Of a stretch of 64,000 nt of DNA, positions 50,683 to 60,448 are shown piece by piece (position 1 is the stretch's first letter; each line of letters starts with the position of its first letter). Both the position numbers and the translations under genes were made by a program. Source of the stretch: Pectobacterium sp. PL152 (GTDB lineage: Bacteria > Pseudomonadota > Gammaproteobacteria > Enterobacterales > Enterobacteriaceae); the NCBI GenBank assembly GCA_021907015.1, contig CP091064.1, positions 4,712,001-4,776,000 of the forward strand. The letters run 5' to 3'. The notes beneath the pieces are model-generated. The model was not told where the DNA came from. It made no database searches and was given only the letters and a program-made list of their open reading frames with translations.

Positions 50683-50908
50683 TTATTTGTACAGAATCGC
50701 GGTGCCGCGTAATTGATTGTTACCGGTAGCGGAAACGATGCGATATGACGATGCCCCAGCTTTTTGGCTTTTTGAGCAACCTGTGCTTCGAAACCGTCTA
50801 ACGTTTTGCACCGCTAACAGAAACGGTCGCGATTTCTTGTGCTGCAAAAGCACCGAAAGACAAAGTAGAAAGTGCGATAACTGCGATAAAATTTTTGATG
50901 CTTTTCAT
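50683..50908 (-). CDS. DUF1471 (YhcN/BhsA-type) periplasmic protein, two frame breaks
   Basis: Small exported stress-response protein family (YahO/BhsA/McbA). It starts MKSIKNFIAVIALSTLSFGA at 50908, with signal peptide cleavage after FAA. Missing bases near 50799 (A) and 50743 (G) break it; the restored mature part reads VSVSGAKTLDGFEAQVAQKA then KKLGASSYRIVSATGNNQLR and ends GTAILYK. This is the DUF1471 pattern (tag-like GASSYRI and final RGTAxLY). About 75 residues. Members often respond to acid, peroxide or biofilm signals; the role here is unknown. Confidence 0.85.
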
Positions 50909-51110
50909 GGTTCATTCCTTCACGTTTTATGGTGTTAATTAGGCGTATTGCCTTGATGTGGGAAATCATAGCGCCATGCTCTGGCAATGAATATCAGAGG
51001 GATTTGTTATTCTTTTTCAAAAATATTGTTCTTTATTGGCTGTGCCATTCATCTCATTCCGCAGTAGGATGAAACCTGTGAATACTCATCGGTAGATAAA
51101 GGGAAGAGAC

Positions 51111-52178
51111 ATGCAGATTTCAGTCAGCCGTCTGATGGCGACGGTGCAAACCGTATTGCAAAAAGCAGGATGTGAAGAAAACGAAGCCCGTATTGTCACC
51201 GAACACCTTGTGACCGCGAACCTGAAAGGGCATGACAGCCATGGCGTGGGGATGCTGCCGCACTATGTGGAGTTTATCGGGAAAGGTATCATGCATCCGA
51301 ATACCCCAGCGCGTTTACTGCGCGACAGCGGGGCGGTGCTGCAATTTACCGGCGATCGCGGCTTTGGTCAGCGTACGGGCAAAGACGCGATGCAGGCGGC
51401 CATTGATCGCGTGAAAACGACGGGCGTGTGTTTAATGACGCTGTCGTCTACCTGCCATTTAGGACGTATCGGCACCTATGGGGAAATGGCGGCGGATGCC
51501 GGGCTCGTGTCGATACATTTCGTCAATGTTAACGATCTCGACCCGATTGTGGCGCCCTGGTGTGGCAGTGAAGCCCGTTTCGGGACGAACCCGATCTGCA
51601 TTGCGTTCCCGTCAACGGAGCATAACGCGGCCTTTATCCTGGATTTCGCCACCAGCGTGGTTGCGCTGGGGAAAACCCGTGTTGCGTATCTGGCAGGCAA
51701 CACGTTTGATGAAGAGGTCATGCTGGATTGTCACGGCGTGTCTACTAACGATCCGAAAGTCATGTGGGAAGGCGAGAAGCACGGAGCCTTAAAACCGATT
51801 GCGAAACATAAAGGCGGTGGATTGATTTTAGCGGCTGAAATGCTGGCGGGATTGCTTTCTGGCGGTGGAACCATTCAACCGGAAAATGAACGTCAGGGCG
51901 CGATAGTGAATAACATGACGACGATTGTTATCGATCCCGCCAGTATGGTTTCCATGGCGTGGCTGCAAAAAGAATATGATGCGATGCTGGACTATGTTCG
52001 CTCTTCAGCGGCGCCCGATCCGGCACAGCCTATTTTAATTGCTGGTGAACCAGAGCGTATTTCTCAGGCGCAGCGCCACGCAGACGGTATTTATCTGTCC
52101 GATCAAGAGTGGCAGAAAATCGTGGAGGCGGGGGTATCACTGGGGATGAATCCGGCCGAGTTTGCGTTAATGGCATAA
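51111..52178 (+). CDS. LDH2/MDH2-family NAD(P)-dependent oxidoreductase
   Basis: Malate/lactate/ureidoglycolate dehydrogenase superfamily, reducing 2-oxo acids or oxidising 2-hydroxy acids. It is intact, 355 residues. The conserved substrate and cofactor text includes ANLKGHDSHGVGMLPHYVEF near residue 38, STCHLGRIGTYGEMAADAG near 110, FGTNPICIAFPS near 155 and KHKGGGLILAAEMLAG near 230. It resembles E. coli HcxB (YbiC) but is not clearly its ortholog, so the substrate stays open. It has its own promoter region and no obvious partner. Confidence 0.88.
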   Translation: MQISVSRLMATVQTVLQKAGCEENEARIVTEHLVTANLKGHDSHGVGMLPHYVEFIGKGIMHPNTPARLLRDSGAVLQFTGDRGFGQRTGKDAMQAAIDRVKTTGVCLMTLSSTCHLGRIGTYGEMAADAGLVSIHFVNVNDLDPIVAPWCGSEARFGTNPICIAFPSTEHNAAFILDFATSVVALGKTRVAYLAGNTFDEEVMLDCHGVSTNDPKVMWEGEKHGALKPIAKHKGGGLILAAEMLAGLLSGGGTIQPENERQGAIVNNMTTIVIDPASMVSMAWLQKEYDAMLDYVRSSAAPDPAQPILIAGEPERISQAQRHADGIYLSDQEWQKIVEAGVSLGMNPAEFALMA

Positions 52179-52211
52179 TATTACTCAGGAGAAGGAAATA
52201 ATCGGGGAACG

Positions 52212-52911
52212 ATGCTGATGCGGGGATGGTTGATATTTGCGGTGATACTGGGGGCGTTAGTGGCGCTGGCACCCTGGCTCCAACGCCAACTCCCACCCGG
52301 TTACGATCCTTCTCTCCGCTGTCCGTCGATGACCCGCCCACGTTTATTACCCGACTGAAAATGAAATCTGTCGCCAACGATCCTGAAGCCTGTCTGGCGG
52401 TGTTAAAACAGGCACAGGAAAACGGGCGGCTACGCTTCTCCGAGGCTAATGATATTAGTGGCCAATGTCCGGTGGTGTCGCCCGTTCGGGTACAAAATTT
52501 TGGCGCGGTCGTGCTGAGTTCCAGTTTCCTTGCCAGCTGTCCGCTGGCGTTGAGTAGCACCATGTTTGTGGCGCAGGTTGCGATACCGCAGGCGCAATCG
52601 CTCGGTTCGTCGCTGGTGCGTATCGACCATATGGGCAGCTACGCCTGCCGCAATGTCTATCATCGGCCGGAAGGGCGTTTGAGTGAGCACGCGACGGCGG
52701 ACGCGTGGGATATCGCGGCGTTTCACCTCTCTGATGGACGGCAGGTGAGCGTCCTGAATCAGTGGTTGGCAACGGACGATCGCGGCAGCTATTTACGCAC
52801 TACGTTCAGGGAAAGCTGTCGCTTTTTCGGTAATTCGCTAGGGCGGAATACAACGCCGCACACGCTAATCACTTTCATTTTGGTATGCGCGGTTTTGGCG
52901 TGTGTCGATGA
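52212..52911 (+). CDS. Extensin-like C-terminal domain protein, two frame breaks
   Basis: Exported or membrane-anchored protein: an N-terminal hydrophobic segment (MLMRGWLIFAVILGALVAL) is followed by an extensin-like C domain, a fold related to zinc-dependent D-Ala-D-Ala peptidases. Diagnostic text: LSEHATADAWDIAAFHLSDG and FLRTT-like YLRTTFRESCRFFGNSLG, then EYNAAHANHFHFGMRGFGVC, which carries the His-Xaa-His metal pair. Missing bases near 52310 (C) and 52852 (G) break the frame. Six cysteines suggest disulfides. The function is unknown; a cell-wall role is inferred from fold only. Confidence 0.82.
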
Positions 52912-52930
52912 GATGACTTAAGTGGGAAAA

Positions 52931-53122
52931 CTAAAAATCAGCGTACTCCTGAGCGGGAATCCAGAAGCCATCGATATACTCTTCGATGGGGAAGCAGCCA
53001 GCGCGACGCAGGCGTTGTTCGTCCATCGCTTGCAGACACTGCGCTTCGGTGTTGTAGGCGCCGACGACTACATCGTCACAGCCATGCCCGAGATAACAAA
53101 CAAATATCACTAACGCAAACAT
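52931..53122 (-). CDS. yebW: YebW family small protein
   Basis: Intact protein of 63 residues, matching E. coli YebW throughout (MFALVIFVCYLGHGCDDVVV, then GCFPIEEYIDGFWIPAQEY). The hydrophobic start could be a membrane anchor or signal; four cysteines lie outside it. Function unknown. It converges with the extensin-like gene and is followed upstream by rsmF on the same strand, as in E. coli (yebW near yebU). Confidence 0.92.
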   Translation of the reverse strand: MFALVIFVCYLGHGCDDVVVGAYNTEAQCLQAMDEQRLRRAGCFPIEEYIDGFWIPAQEYADF

Positions 53123-53238
53123 GCCGTTCTCCAGACATTACTGATTCTCTCTAGAGATGATAGATGAAAATCCGTGAGGAAAGAGGGAACGCACGGTTCA
53201 TCAGGTGGTTTTATACCCACCTGATGCAGAAACCGCAT

Positions 53239-54692
53239 TTATTCTTTAGGAAGTGGTTGGGCGGAAGATGCGCCATCTCGCACTAAATCGCGCGGCAGGC
53301 TGTTTTTTATCCGGCTATTGATGCGTTTGGCCAGACCGACTGGCGTGTTCTGGTAGGTTAAAATCAGCTCATCCGCAGTAGGCAGCGGTTCGGGATAGCA
53401 GTCTTTGCCCTGGAACCACTCGCAGGCGATGTCATCGGTCAGTGCGTAGGCATTATTTGCGTTTGGATCGGCCAGAGCGACAATCGCTTCATGTTGCCAG
53501 CGGAAACCTTTAGGGAAGCGTTCGGCGAGTTTAATGCCAATACGTGAGAATTTGATATTGCCAAAGGCGGAGGCCAGCGCCGCAGGGAAAAGCCAGATCT
53601 CGCTATCACGCTGCCACAGTTGCAGTAACGTCTCATCCCAATGAATACCCTGCTTACGCGCCGCCTGTATGAGTGGCGTGCAATCTTTGGGGCAACCGGA
53701 GAGAACGGGAGTTTACCGACTTTATAACCCGGACGCGGCAGCGGCGGTATGCTAGCGGTCTTCCGCAGACGGGCAACAAAGAAGCCTTCGCTGTCATAAA
53801 TTTGTGGGAAGACGTGCAGGAAGCCGTCTCCTGTTGTGGCGCGCTCGGCATCGGTGAAGAGATCGTGTAACGATTCAAACTCACAGGCGTCGGGAAACTG
53901 TGCCTGTAGCCAATGACAGACCTGCTGATTTTCCTGCCTATTCAGCGTGCAGGTGGAGTAAATCATTACGCCGCCGGGCTTCAGGGCATGGAACGCGCTC
54001 AGAATCAGGTCGCGCTGCGTGGCGGCAATCTCGGTAATGCTCTCTTGCGACCAGTGGCTCATCGCCGCTGGATCCTTACGCACGACGCCTTCACCGGAAC
54101 ACGGCGCATCCAGCAGTATCGCATCAAAATACTCCGGCAACGCTGCACCGAAAACCCGCCCGTCGAAGTGTGTCATCGCGGTATTGGTGACGCCACAGCG
54201 GCTGATATTGGCATGCAATACCTTTACCCGGCTGGCCGAATACTCATTGGCGACGATAGCCCCTTCATTATTCAGCCGAGCTGCGATCTGCGTTGTTTTA
54301 GAACCCGGCGCGGCCGCGACGTCCAAAACCGTTTCCAGCGCATCGTTGCGGTGGAACAGCGCGCTAACCGGCAGCATGGAACTGGCTTCCTGAATGTAAA
54401 ACAACCCGCTCAGGTGCTCCAGTGTATTGCCTAGCCGCGTATTTTCCTCTTCCGCATTCAGCAGCCAGAAACCTTCCTGACACCAGGGAATCGGCTCAAG
54501 CTGCCAGCCGTAGGGTTGCACGAGCCGAAGAAAGGCCTCGACGCTGATTTTTAACGTATTGACGCGAATGCTCCGGCGCAGCGGACGCTGGCAGGCGGCA
54601 ATGAAATCGTCCATCGAAAGCGATGAAGGCATGATGTCTCGCATCGTGTCGAGAAATTCAGCAGGCAGGTTGGCTGGAGTAAATTTTGCCAC
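53239..54692 (-). CDS. rsmF: RsmF, 16S rRNA m5C1407 methyltransferase, one frame break
   Basis: Methylates C1407 of 16S rRNA in the 30S subunit. It starts [20 protein letters not shown] at 54692. The SAM motif is [19 protein letters not shown] near residue 118; the catalytic cysteines lie in [15 protein letters not shown] and [17 protein letters not shown] missing A near 53691 garbles the C-terminal PUA-like part; restored it reads [20 protein letters not shown] and extends to 53239 (SAQPLPKE). The restored length, about 484, fits E. coli RsmF (479). Confidence 0.95.
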
Positions 54693-54823
54693 GGCGTGGT
54701 TCCGTACAGGTTATTCAGTAAAACGAGGGGAAGAAGCGGCGAAGTGTAGCACGGATCTTTCATGCATCATGCGAAAACGACAAGACGGCACGTGAAAACG
54801 ACAGGGCGATCGCCGTCGCCCTG

Positions 54824-57476
54824 TCAGGTGTGTGCGTTAATTATTAGGGGATTTGGAATCGCCGTACCCCATTGTCGCCACTCTTTAGGTTCCTCGTTTC
54901 GTAGCAGGAAATGTTTCCCTTCCTGTGCCTTAGGCGCAAGCGGTGTGCTAGGTGGCGTGGCGAAAGCGATACCGCCGCGAATAAACTGCTGGAAGGTTCC
55001 GCTCTTGATGACGCCGCCAACCAATCCGAATTCCAGGTTGTAACCCGAAGCCTGCCAGAAGACGGAATTATCGCGCACCAAATGCTGATAGCGTTTGCTG
55101 ATGCGTAGCGATACGGCAATACGGTCGGAGAGCGTGCCCAGTGACAGCCCGGTTACCGTACCGACTTCAATGCCGCGGAACAGCACAGGCGTACCGACCT
55201 GCAACGCGCCCGCTTCCGGTGCGTCAACGCTGATATTCAGGCCGTCCTGATAGCGAGAATCGGAGATAGTGGCCTGTTGCAGCTCAAAATTGCGCGTGAC
55301 GCTGCCGTTACCCGGTTCGACGTTGATATAGGGCTGGAATAGCGTTTCCAGATGGTTCACGCCAGCGGCGGAAATTTCCGGTGTGACGACGGAAAACGCG
55401 TGCCGGCACGGGCGAAATTACGCACATATTCAGGATAGAGCACGGCCTGCACCAGCACTTCGTTACGCTGTTCGGACAGTTTCAGCGAATCTAACTGACC
55501 GATATCAATGCCCAAATAACGAATCGGCATGCCCGGCGCGAGCTTACTGGCGTCGTAGGTGCGCAGAATGATGCGGCTGCCCACGGCGCGCGCCGCCGTT
55601 TCGTTGTTGTACAGGACGCGTTTGCCGCCTTTAATTTCCGGTGCGCCTTCCAGGTTATCAAAACTGATAGCCCCCTTAAGCGCCCGATTCAGCGGGGAAG
55701 CCTGCACGGTCAGACCCGAGGTATTCAACTGCACACGGGCGCCGCCTTCTGCCCAGAACACGCTGTTTTCCGTCAGTAGCTTGCGGTGTTCGGGACGAAT
55801 ATAAACGTCAACCTCAAAGGTATCCGCCTTTGGCCGCACCCGCATGATTTCACCTACCTGGAATTTACGGTACAGCACGATGGAACCGTCCTGAATATCC
55901 GGCAGGCTATCGGTCACTAAGGTGAGGGTAGGCGAGGGCGTGGAACCGCGAATGCCTTCCTCGGCTTTTTCGAGATCGCTGAACAGTGGGTAACGGGTCT
56001 GCACATCGCCTTTGCTGCCTGGTAAAACCTGAATACCACCGCTGACCCACTCTTGGGCGCTAGCGCCCAACACTTGAATCCCATCCAGCCCCATTTTCAC
56101 ATTTACGCGACTGTTAACGATGAATTTGCTGTCGCGGTGCAATAGCTGGCGATATCGTGGCTCGATCACCAAAATGAAGCTGACGCCTTGTTCATCGAGC
56201 GTGCGCTTCACCACCTGACCAATCTGGACGCCGTGCAGCAGCACGGGTTGGCCGCTATCAATGCCGTAGCTTTGTGCCGCCGTGAGCTGAATAGAAAGCG
56301 CGCCAGGCTGGGTGAGCTGCTGTTGCCCGCTATCCAGCACGGTAAAATGCTGGCGAGGTTCGCCTTCACCCGGGATGAGTGTCAGCGTTGGGCCGCTTAG
56401 CAGGCGTGAAACATTCAGGTCGCTGAGTGAAAGCTGAGGCTTGCTGAGTTCGATACGTGTGCCTTCACGCATCAGCGAAACCACGGAAGGATCGATGATC
56501 AGCTCTCCGCTGACCTTGCCGTCGTCCGGGTTCAAGGTGATTTTATTCAGCGTGCCGACTTCCAAACCCTGATACATCAGCGGGGTGCGGCCTTCGGATA
56601 GACTGTCGCCGGAAGGTAAATCCAGCGCGATTTTTACCCCGCGCTGGCTTTGCGCCAGATCGGGATAGAGGCGGTAGGATTGTTCGGCACCCGCGTCTTC
56701 GCTCTCTTCCGGCGAATCGAACGCGATTGCACCATTAACCAGCGCCGCCAGATTCTCCATCTCAATTTTCGCACCGCTGACGCTGATGTCCGCATTAAAG
56801 CCAGACACGTTCCAGAAGCGGCTGTTCTTCTTCACCAGATGGGTGAAACGGCGTTCCACCAGCACGTCAATCATGACCCCACGACGATCCTGAGAAACCG
56901 TATAATCGTAGACTTTTCCCACCGGGATTTTGCGGTAGTAAACCAGCGAACCGGTGTTCAGTGAACCGAGGTCGTCCGCATAGAGATGAATTAGCAATTC
57001 TCCGGTGTTCACGCGGTACTTGGGCTGCGTGTCCAGCGCGGAAAAGTGCTCTTGCGGATCGCCAGAGCCGGGCATCATACCGATGTAGTTACCGCCCACC
57101 AGCGCATCCAGTCCTGACACCCCAGCGAGAGATGCTTTCGGGGTAACCAGCCAGAACTGCGTACCGCTGCGCAACGCTTCCTTCATATCGCTTTTGATAC
57201 TGGCTTCGACCTGAATGGTACGCAGGTCTTCGCTCAGTTTGATATTTTGCACCGTGCCGACTTCTACCCCTGATAGCGCACGGGAGTACGCCCGGCGACA
57301 ATCCCGTCAGCGGAGACGAAATCAATGGTGACGGAGGCCCCACGCTCCTGCTGATTGGTGTAAATCAGCCAGCCGGCAATCATCAGAGCAATCAGCGGCA
57401 GCAGCCAGAATGGCGACAGGCGACGCTTGTTTTTCACCGTCGCTTCGGTTGGTGTCCCGGACGTATTATCTTGCAT
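54824..57476 (-). CDS. letB: LetB (YebT), MCE-domain lipid transport tunnel, two or three frame breaks
   Basis: Forms a hexameric stack of seven MCE rings that bridges the inner and outer membranes for lipid transport. It starts at 57476 with a membrane anchor (FWLLPLIALMIAGWLIY). MCE repeats recur every about 115 residues (for example LVGGNYIGMMPGSG and GIDSGQPVLLHGVQIGQV). Missing bases near 57268 (G) and 55375 (T) break it; the restored joins read VRYQGVEVGTVQNIKLSED and GTRFSVVTPEISAAGVNHL. A third possible gap near 54855 would end the protein AIPKSPNN at 54837. About 880 residues, as in E. coli. The letA stop lies 2 bp upstream of its ATG. Confidence 0.94.
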
Positions 57477-57478
57477 TG

Positions 57479-58758
57479 TTATTCCACATCAGTGTTATCC
57501 CACATCAGTCGGCTATCCAGCCATTCAACGGCAAGGATAGTGAGAATCACCGCCGCGCCAAAGTAAAAGCAGCAGGCCCCATGGTGAAAGCGAGTAATTG
57601 ATCGCGATTGACAAGCGACATCGTCAGGGCAATCACAAATAAATCGAGCATAGACCAGCGGCCAATCCAGCGGATAACGCGCAGCATCTTCATGCGCATC
57701 ATGATATTGCCTTCTGACCGGAGATGGATACTGACCAGCAGCCCGAACAGCACCATCACTTTAGTAAACGGCACCAGAATACTGGCAATAAACACCACCA
57801 GCGCAACAGGAACATTGCCTGATGCGAGCGAAAGAATGCCGGAGAAGATCGTGTCTTCTGTACGGGCGCCATTGACATAAATAATTGATATGGGCAACAG
57901 GTTAGCGGGGGAACAGTAAAATGATGGAAGCAATCAGTGCTGCCCAGGATTTTTGCAGACTGTGCCGCTGGCGTAAGCGAAGCGGAATATGGCAACGAGG
58001 GCAGCGCCCCGATTGTCAGGCGAACTGGTGAAATGGCAAGAAAGGCAGATTCGATAGCGATCCGGCGAAATCAATGGCCTCATGCGCGGGTAAAACCGTT
58101 GCCAAAGCTGGTCGGTATTTAAGTGAATCAGCGTCAACAGACTTAAGCTCATCAGCGCCAGAAAGGCGACTAGCCCGATACCCGCCTGAACATCTGCGAA
58201 TTCACGGACTTTGATCGCAGCGACGGCCATACCGACCAGATAGATATCCAGCATCATCCACTCTTTTAACCGTTGCAACATGAGCAGGATGGGGCGCAGA
58301 TTCATGCCGATTCGGGGAGCAAAGAACAGGTATAACAGCGAAAAGACCAGCGTGAGCGGCGCACCAACGGTACAGAAGGCGACCATGCTTGCCGTGAGCG
58401 GATGCCCCTGGCGGGTGAGCTGCCAAATGCCTTCAAACAGGCTGGCATTGATGGTGACGCCCAGAAGACGAATACTGATTAACGGTTCAGTGAAGGCAAA
58501 CGGCATCAATACCAGCATGGCAACGGCCATTGCAGCCAGTCGAGAAATCGGCCAGTCTCTGCCCGAGCTGACTTTGGCATCGCAGCGTGGACAGTTCGCT
58601 GTCTGGTTACGCTTCAACGACGGTAGCGCAAAAAAAGCATCACATTCTGGGCAACGATGATAACGATCGATCGCAGGTACAGACCTTTTCGCCCCATCGG
58701 TTAACGGCGGTCGGGGAGAAGGAAACGGCGCAGGACTGGCGATAGTCTGTATTTTCAT
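57479..58758 (-). CDS. letA: LetA (YebS), PqiA-family membrane partner of LetB, three frame breaks
   Basis: Inner-membrane protein that works with LetB. Start 58758 ([18 protein letters not shown]) follows RBS CAGGA. Two zinc-ribbon-like cysteine pairs head each half: CPECDAFF ... CPRCDAK and CLSCHF ... CPRCHIP, each followed by four membrane helices. A missing G near 58004, an extra C near 57908 and a missing T near 57570 break it; restored joins read [33 protein letters not shown] and [19 protein letters not shown]. It ends DNTDVE, two bases before letB. About 425 residues, as in E. coli. Confidence 0.93.
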
Positions 58759-59064
58759 TTTTCCTGCGATCCGGTAGAAGGTGTTGAGTTCCGTTATATT
58801 CACGATAGATAACGTATTCACAGCTATTTAGTGTAACTGAAGGCTCAACGAATGATAAATTCATAATAAGGCTCTGATCTCTGCCCGATATTATTTTTCA
58901 GGTGGAAATAGCACGATATGCGTGACAGCGTTACAGTAAAGCGAATGATTCTTCGCGCGAAGGCGCTAATCTTATGGCATTCTGTAACCGATGCTAATGC
59001 AGTCTGTGCGGGAATTGTTCGCACTGTGTTGAAAAGACAACGATTACTTTATGAATAAACAAGT

Positions 59065-59571
59065 ATGAATAAACAAGAATTTTATCAGGATCTCATTCGC
59101 GACATGTCATCGCTTATCGCGGATGAAAACCGTTTTATTACGATCTTATCAAACAGTAGTGCGCTGCTGTTTGAGCGTTTGGATGGGGTTAACTGGGCAG
59201 GATTTTACCTGTTGGATAACGACACGCTTTTCCTGGGGCCGTTTCAGGGCAAGGTCGCCTGTGTGCGTATTCCTGTTGGCAAAGGTGTATGCGGTACGGC
59301 GATAGCTGAAAATCGCATTCAGCGCGTGGATGATGTTCATGCGTTCCCCGGTCATATCGCCTGTGATGCCGCGAGTAATGCGGAAATCGTGCTACCGCTT
59401 GTCGTTAACGGGCAACTGATTGGCGTTCTGGATATTGACAGCACCCTTTATCAGCGTTTTGACGCGGATGATGAAGAAGGTCTGAAGGCCGTGGTTAGCG
59501 TACTTTGTGCTCAACTGGAAGCGAGCGATGTGATGACATTCATCAATTCTCTCATGTTGAGACAAGGTTAA
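59065..59571 (+). CDS. msrC: Free methionine-R-sulfoxide reductase (MsrC)
   Basis: GAF-domain enzyme that reduces free methionine-(R)-sulfoxide. It is intact, 168 residues. The catalytic cysteines lie in KVACVRIPVGKGVCGTAI and HIACDAASNAEIVLPL, with the GAF core VNWAGFYLLDNDTLFLGPFQ. The start region is duplicated: ATGAATAAACAAGT at 59051 gives a five-codon reading frame whose TGA overlaps the true ATG at 59065. It precedes proQ and prc, as in E. coli. Confidence 0.95.
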   Translation: MNKQEFYQDLIRDMSSLIADENRFITILSNSSALLFERLDGVNWAGFYLLDNDTLFLGPFQGKVACVRIPVGKGVCGTAIAENRIQRVDDVHAFPGHIACDAASNAEIVLPLVVNGQLIGVLDIDSTLYQRFDADDEEGLKAVVSVLCAQLEASDVMTFINSLMLRQG

Positions 59572-59655
59572 CGTGGCAATTGCCGATGGCGTCATTATAA
59601 TGACGCCTGTTCATGCCTGCGCCGGTTGGCAAACCCGTTGTAATCAGGAAATTTC

Positions 59656-60429
59656 ATGGAAAATCAACCTAAGTTGAACAGTAGTAAAGAAGTTATTGCC
59701 TTTTTGGCAGAGCGGTTCCCGCTTTGTTTCACCACTGAAGGTGAAACTCGTCCGTTAAAGATCGGTATTTTTCAAGATCTTGTTGAGCGTGTACCGGAGT
59801 CCGATAACGTCAGTAAGACGCAATTACGCTCTGCGCTGCGTCTTTATACCTCAAGCTGGCGCTATCTGTACGGTGTAAAATTGGGTGCCCAACGTGTCGA
59901 TCTGGATGGTAATCCGTGCGGCGAGTTGGAACAGCAGCATGTCGATCATGCCCGCACGCAGTTGGAAGAAGCGAAAGCGCGAGTTCAGGCTCAGCGCGCT
60001 GAGCAGCAGGCGAAAAAACGTGAAGCAGCCGGAGAATCGGCAGATGCGGCACGTACTCCTCGTCCCGCTCAGAAGCGTGCGCCACGTCGCGATGCTTCAA
60101 GCAATGCACCGCAAAACAATGCGTCTCAAAACCGTGCGTCTCAAAACCGTGCACCGCGTAAACCACGTCAGCCTTCTTCCGACCAATCGCAGTCCTCTTC
60201 TCAGCAATCAGCCAATGCTCAATCTCGTCAGGCAAAACCTGCCAGCAATGAGCGTCAGCGGGTCGCGGTTACGGATGTTTCCAAACTGCAAATCGGTCAG
60301 GAAATCAAAGTCAGAGCCGGCAAAGACGCCATGGATGCCACCGTGCTTGAAATTGCCAAAGGCGAAGTCAGAGTACAATTGGCTTCTGGACTGGCAATGA
60401 TTGTACGCGCAGAACATTTGCAGTTCTGA
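59656..60429 (+). CDS. proQ: ProQ, RNA chaperone
   Basis: Global RNA-binding protein that stabilises many sRNAs and mRNA 3' ends and affects ProP synthesis. The FinO-like domain occupies residues about 5-120 ([40 protein letters not shown]). The linker is long, basic and repetitive ([20 protein letters not shown]), and the C-terminal Tudor-like domain is [20 protein letters not shown]. With 257 residues it is 25 longer than E. coli ProQ, all in the linker. RBS CAGGAAA precedes the ATG. prc starts 19 bp after its stop. Confidence 0.96.
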   Translation: MENQPKLNSSKEVIAFLAERFPLCFTTEGETRPLKIGIFQDLVERVPESDNVSKTQLRSALRLYTSSWRYLYGVKLGAQRVDLDGNPCGELEQQHVDHARTQLEEAKARVQAQRAEQQAKKREAAGESADAARTPRPAQKRAPRRDASSNAPQNNASQNRASQNRAPRKPRQPSSDQSQSSSQQSANAQSRQAKPASNERQRVAVTDVSKLQIGQEIKVRAGKDAMDATVLEIAKGEVRVQLASGLAMIVRAEHLQF

Positions 60430-60448
60430 TACGGAGGCCAACCTGGGC

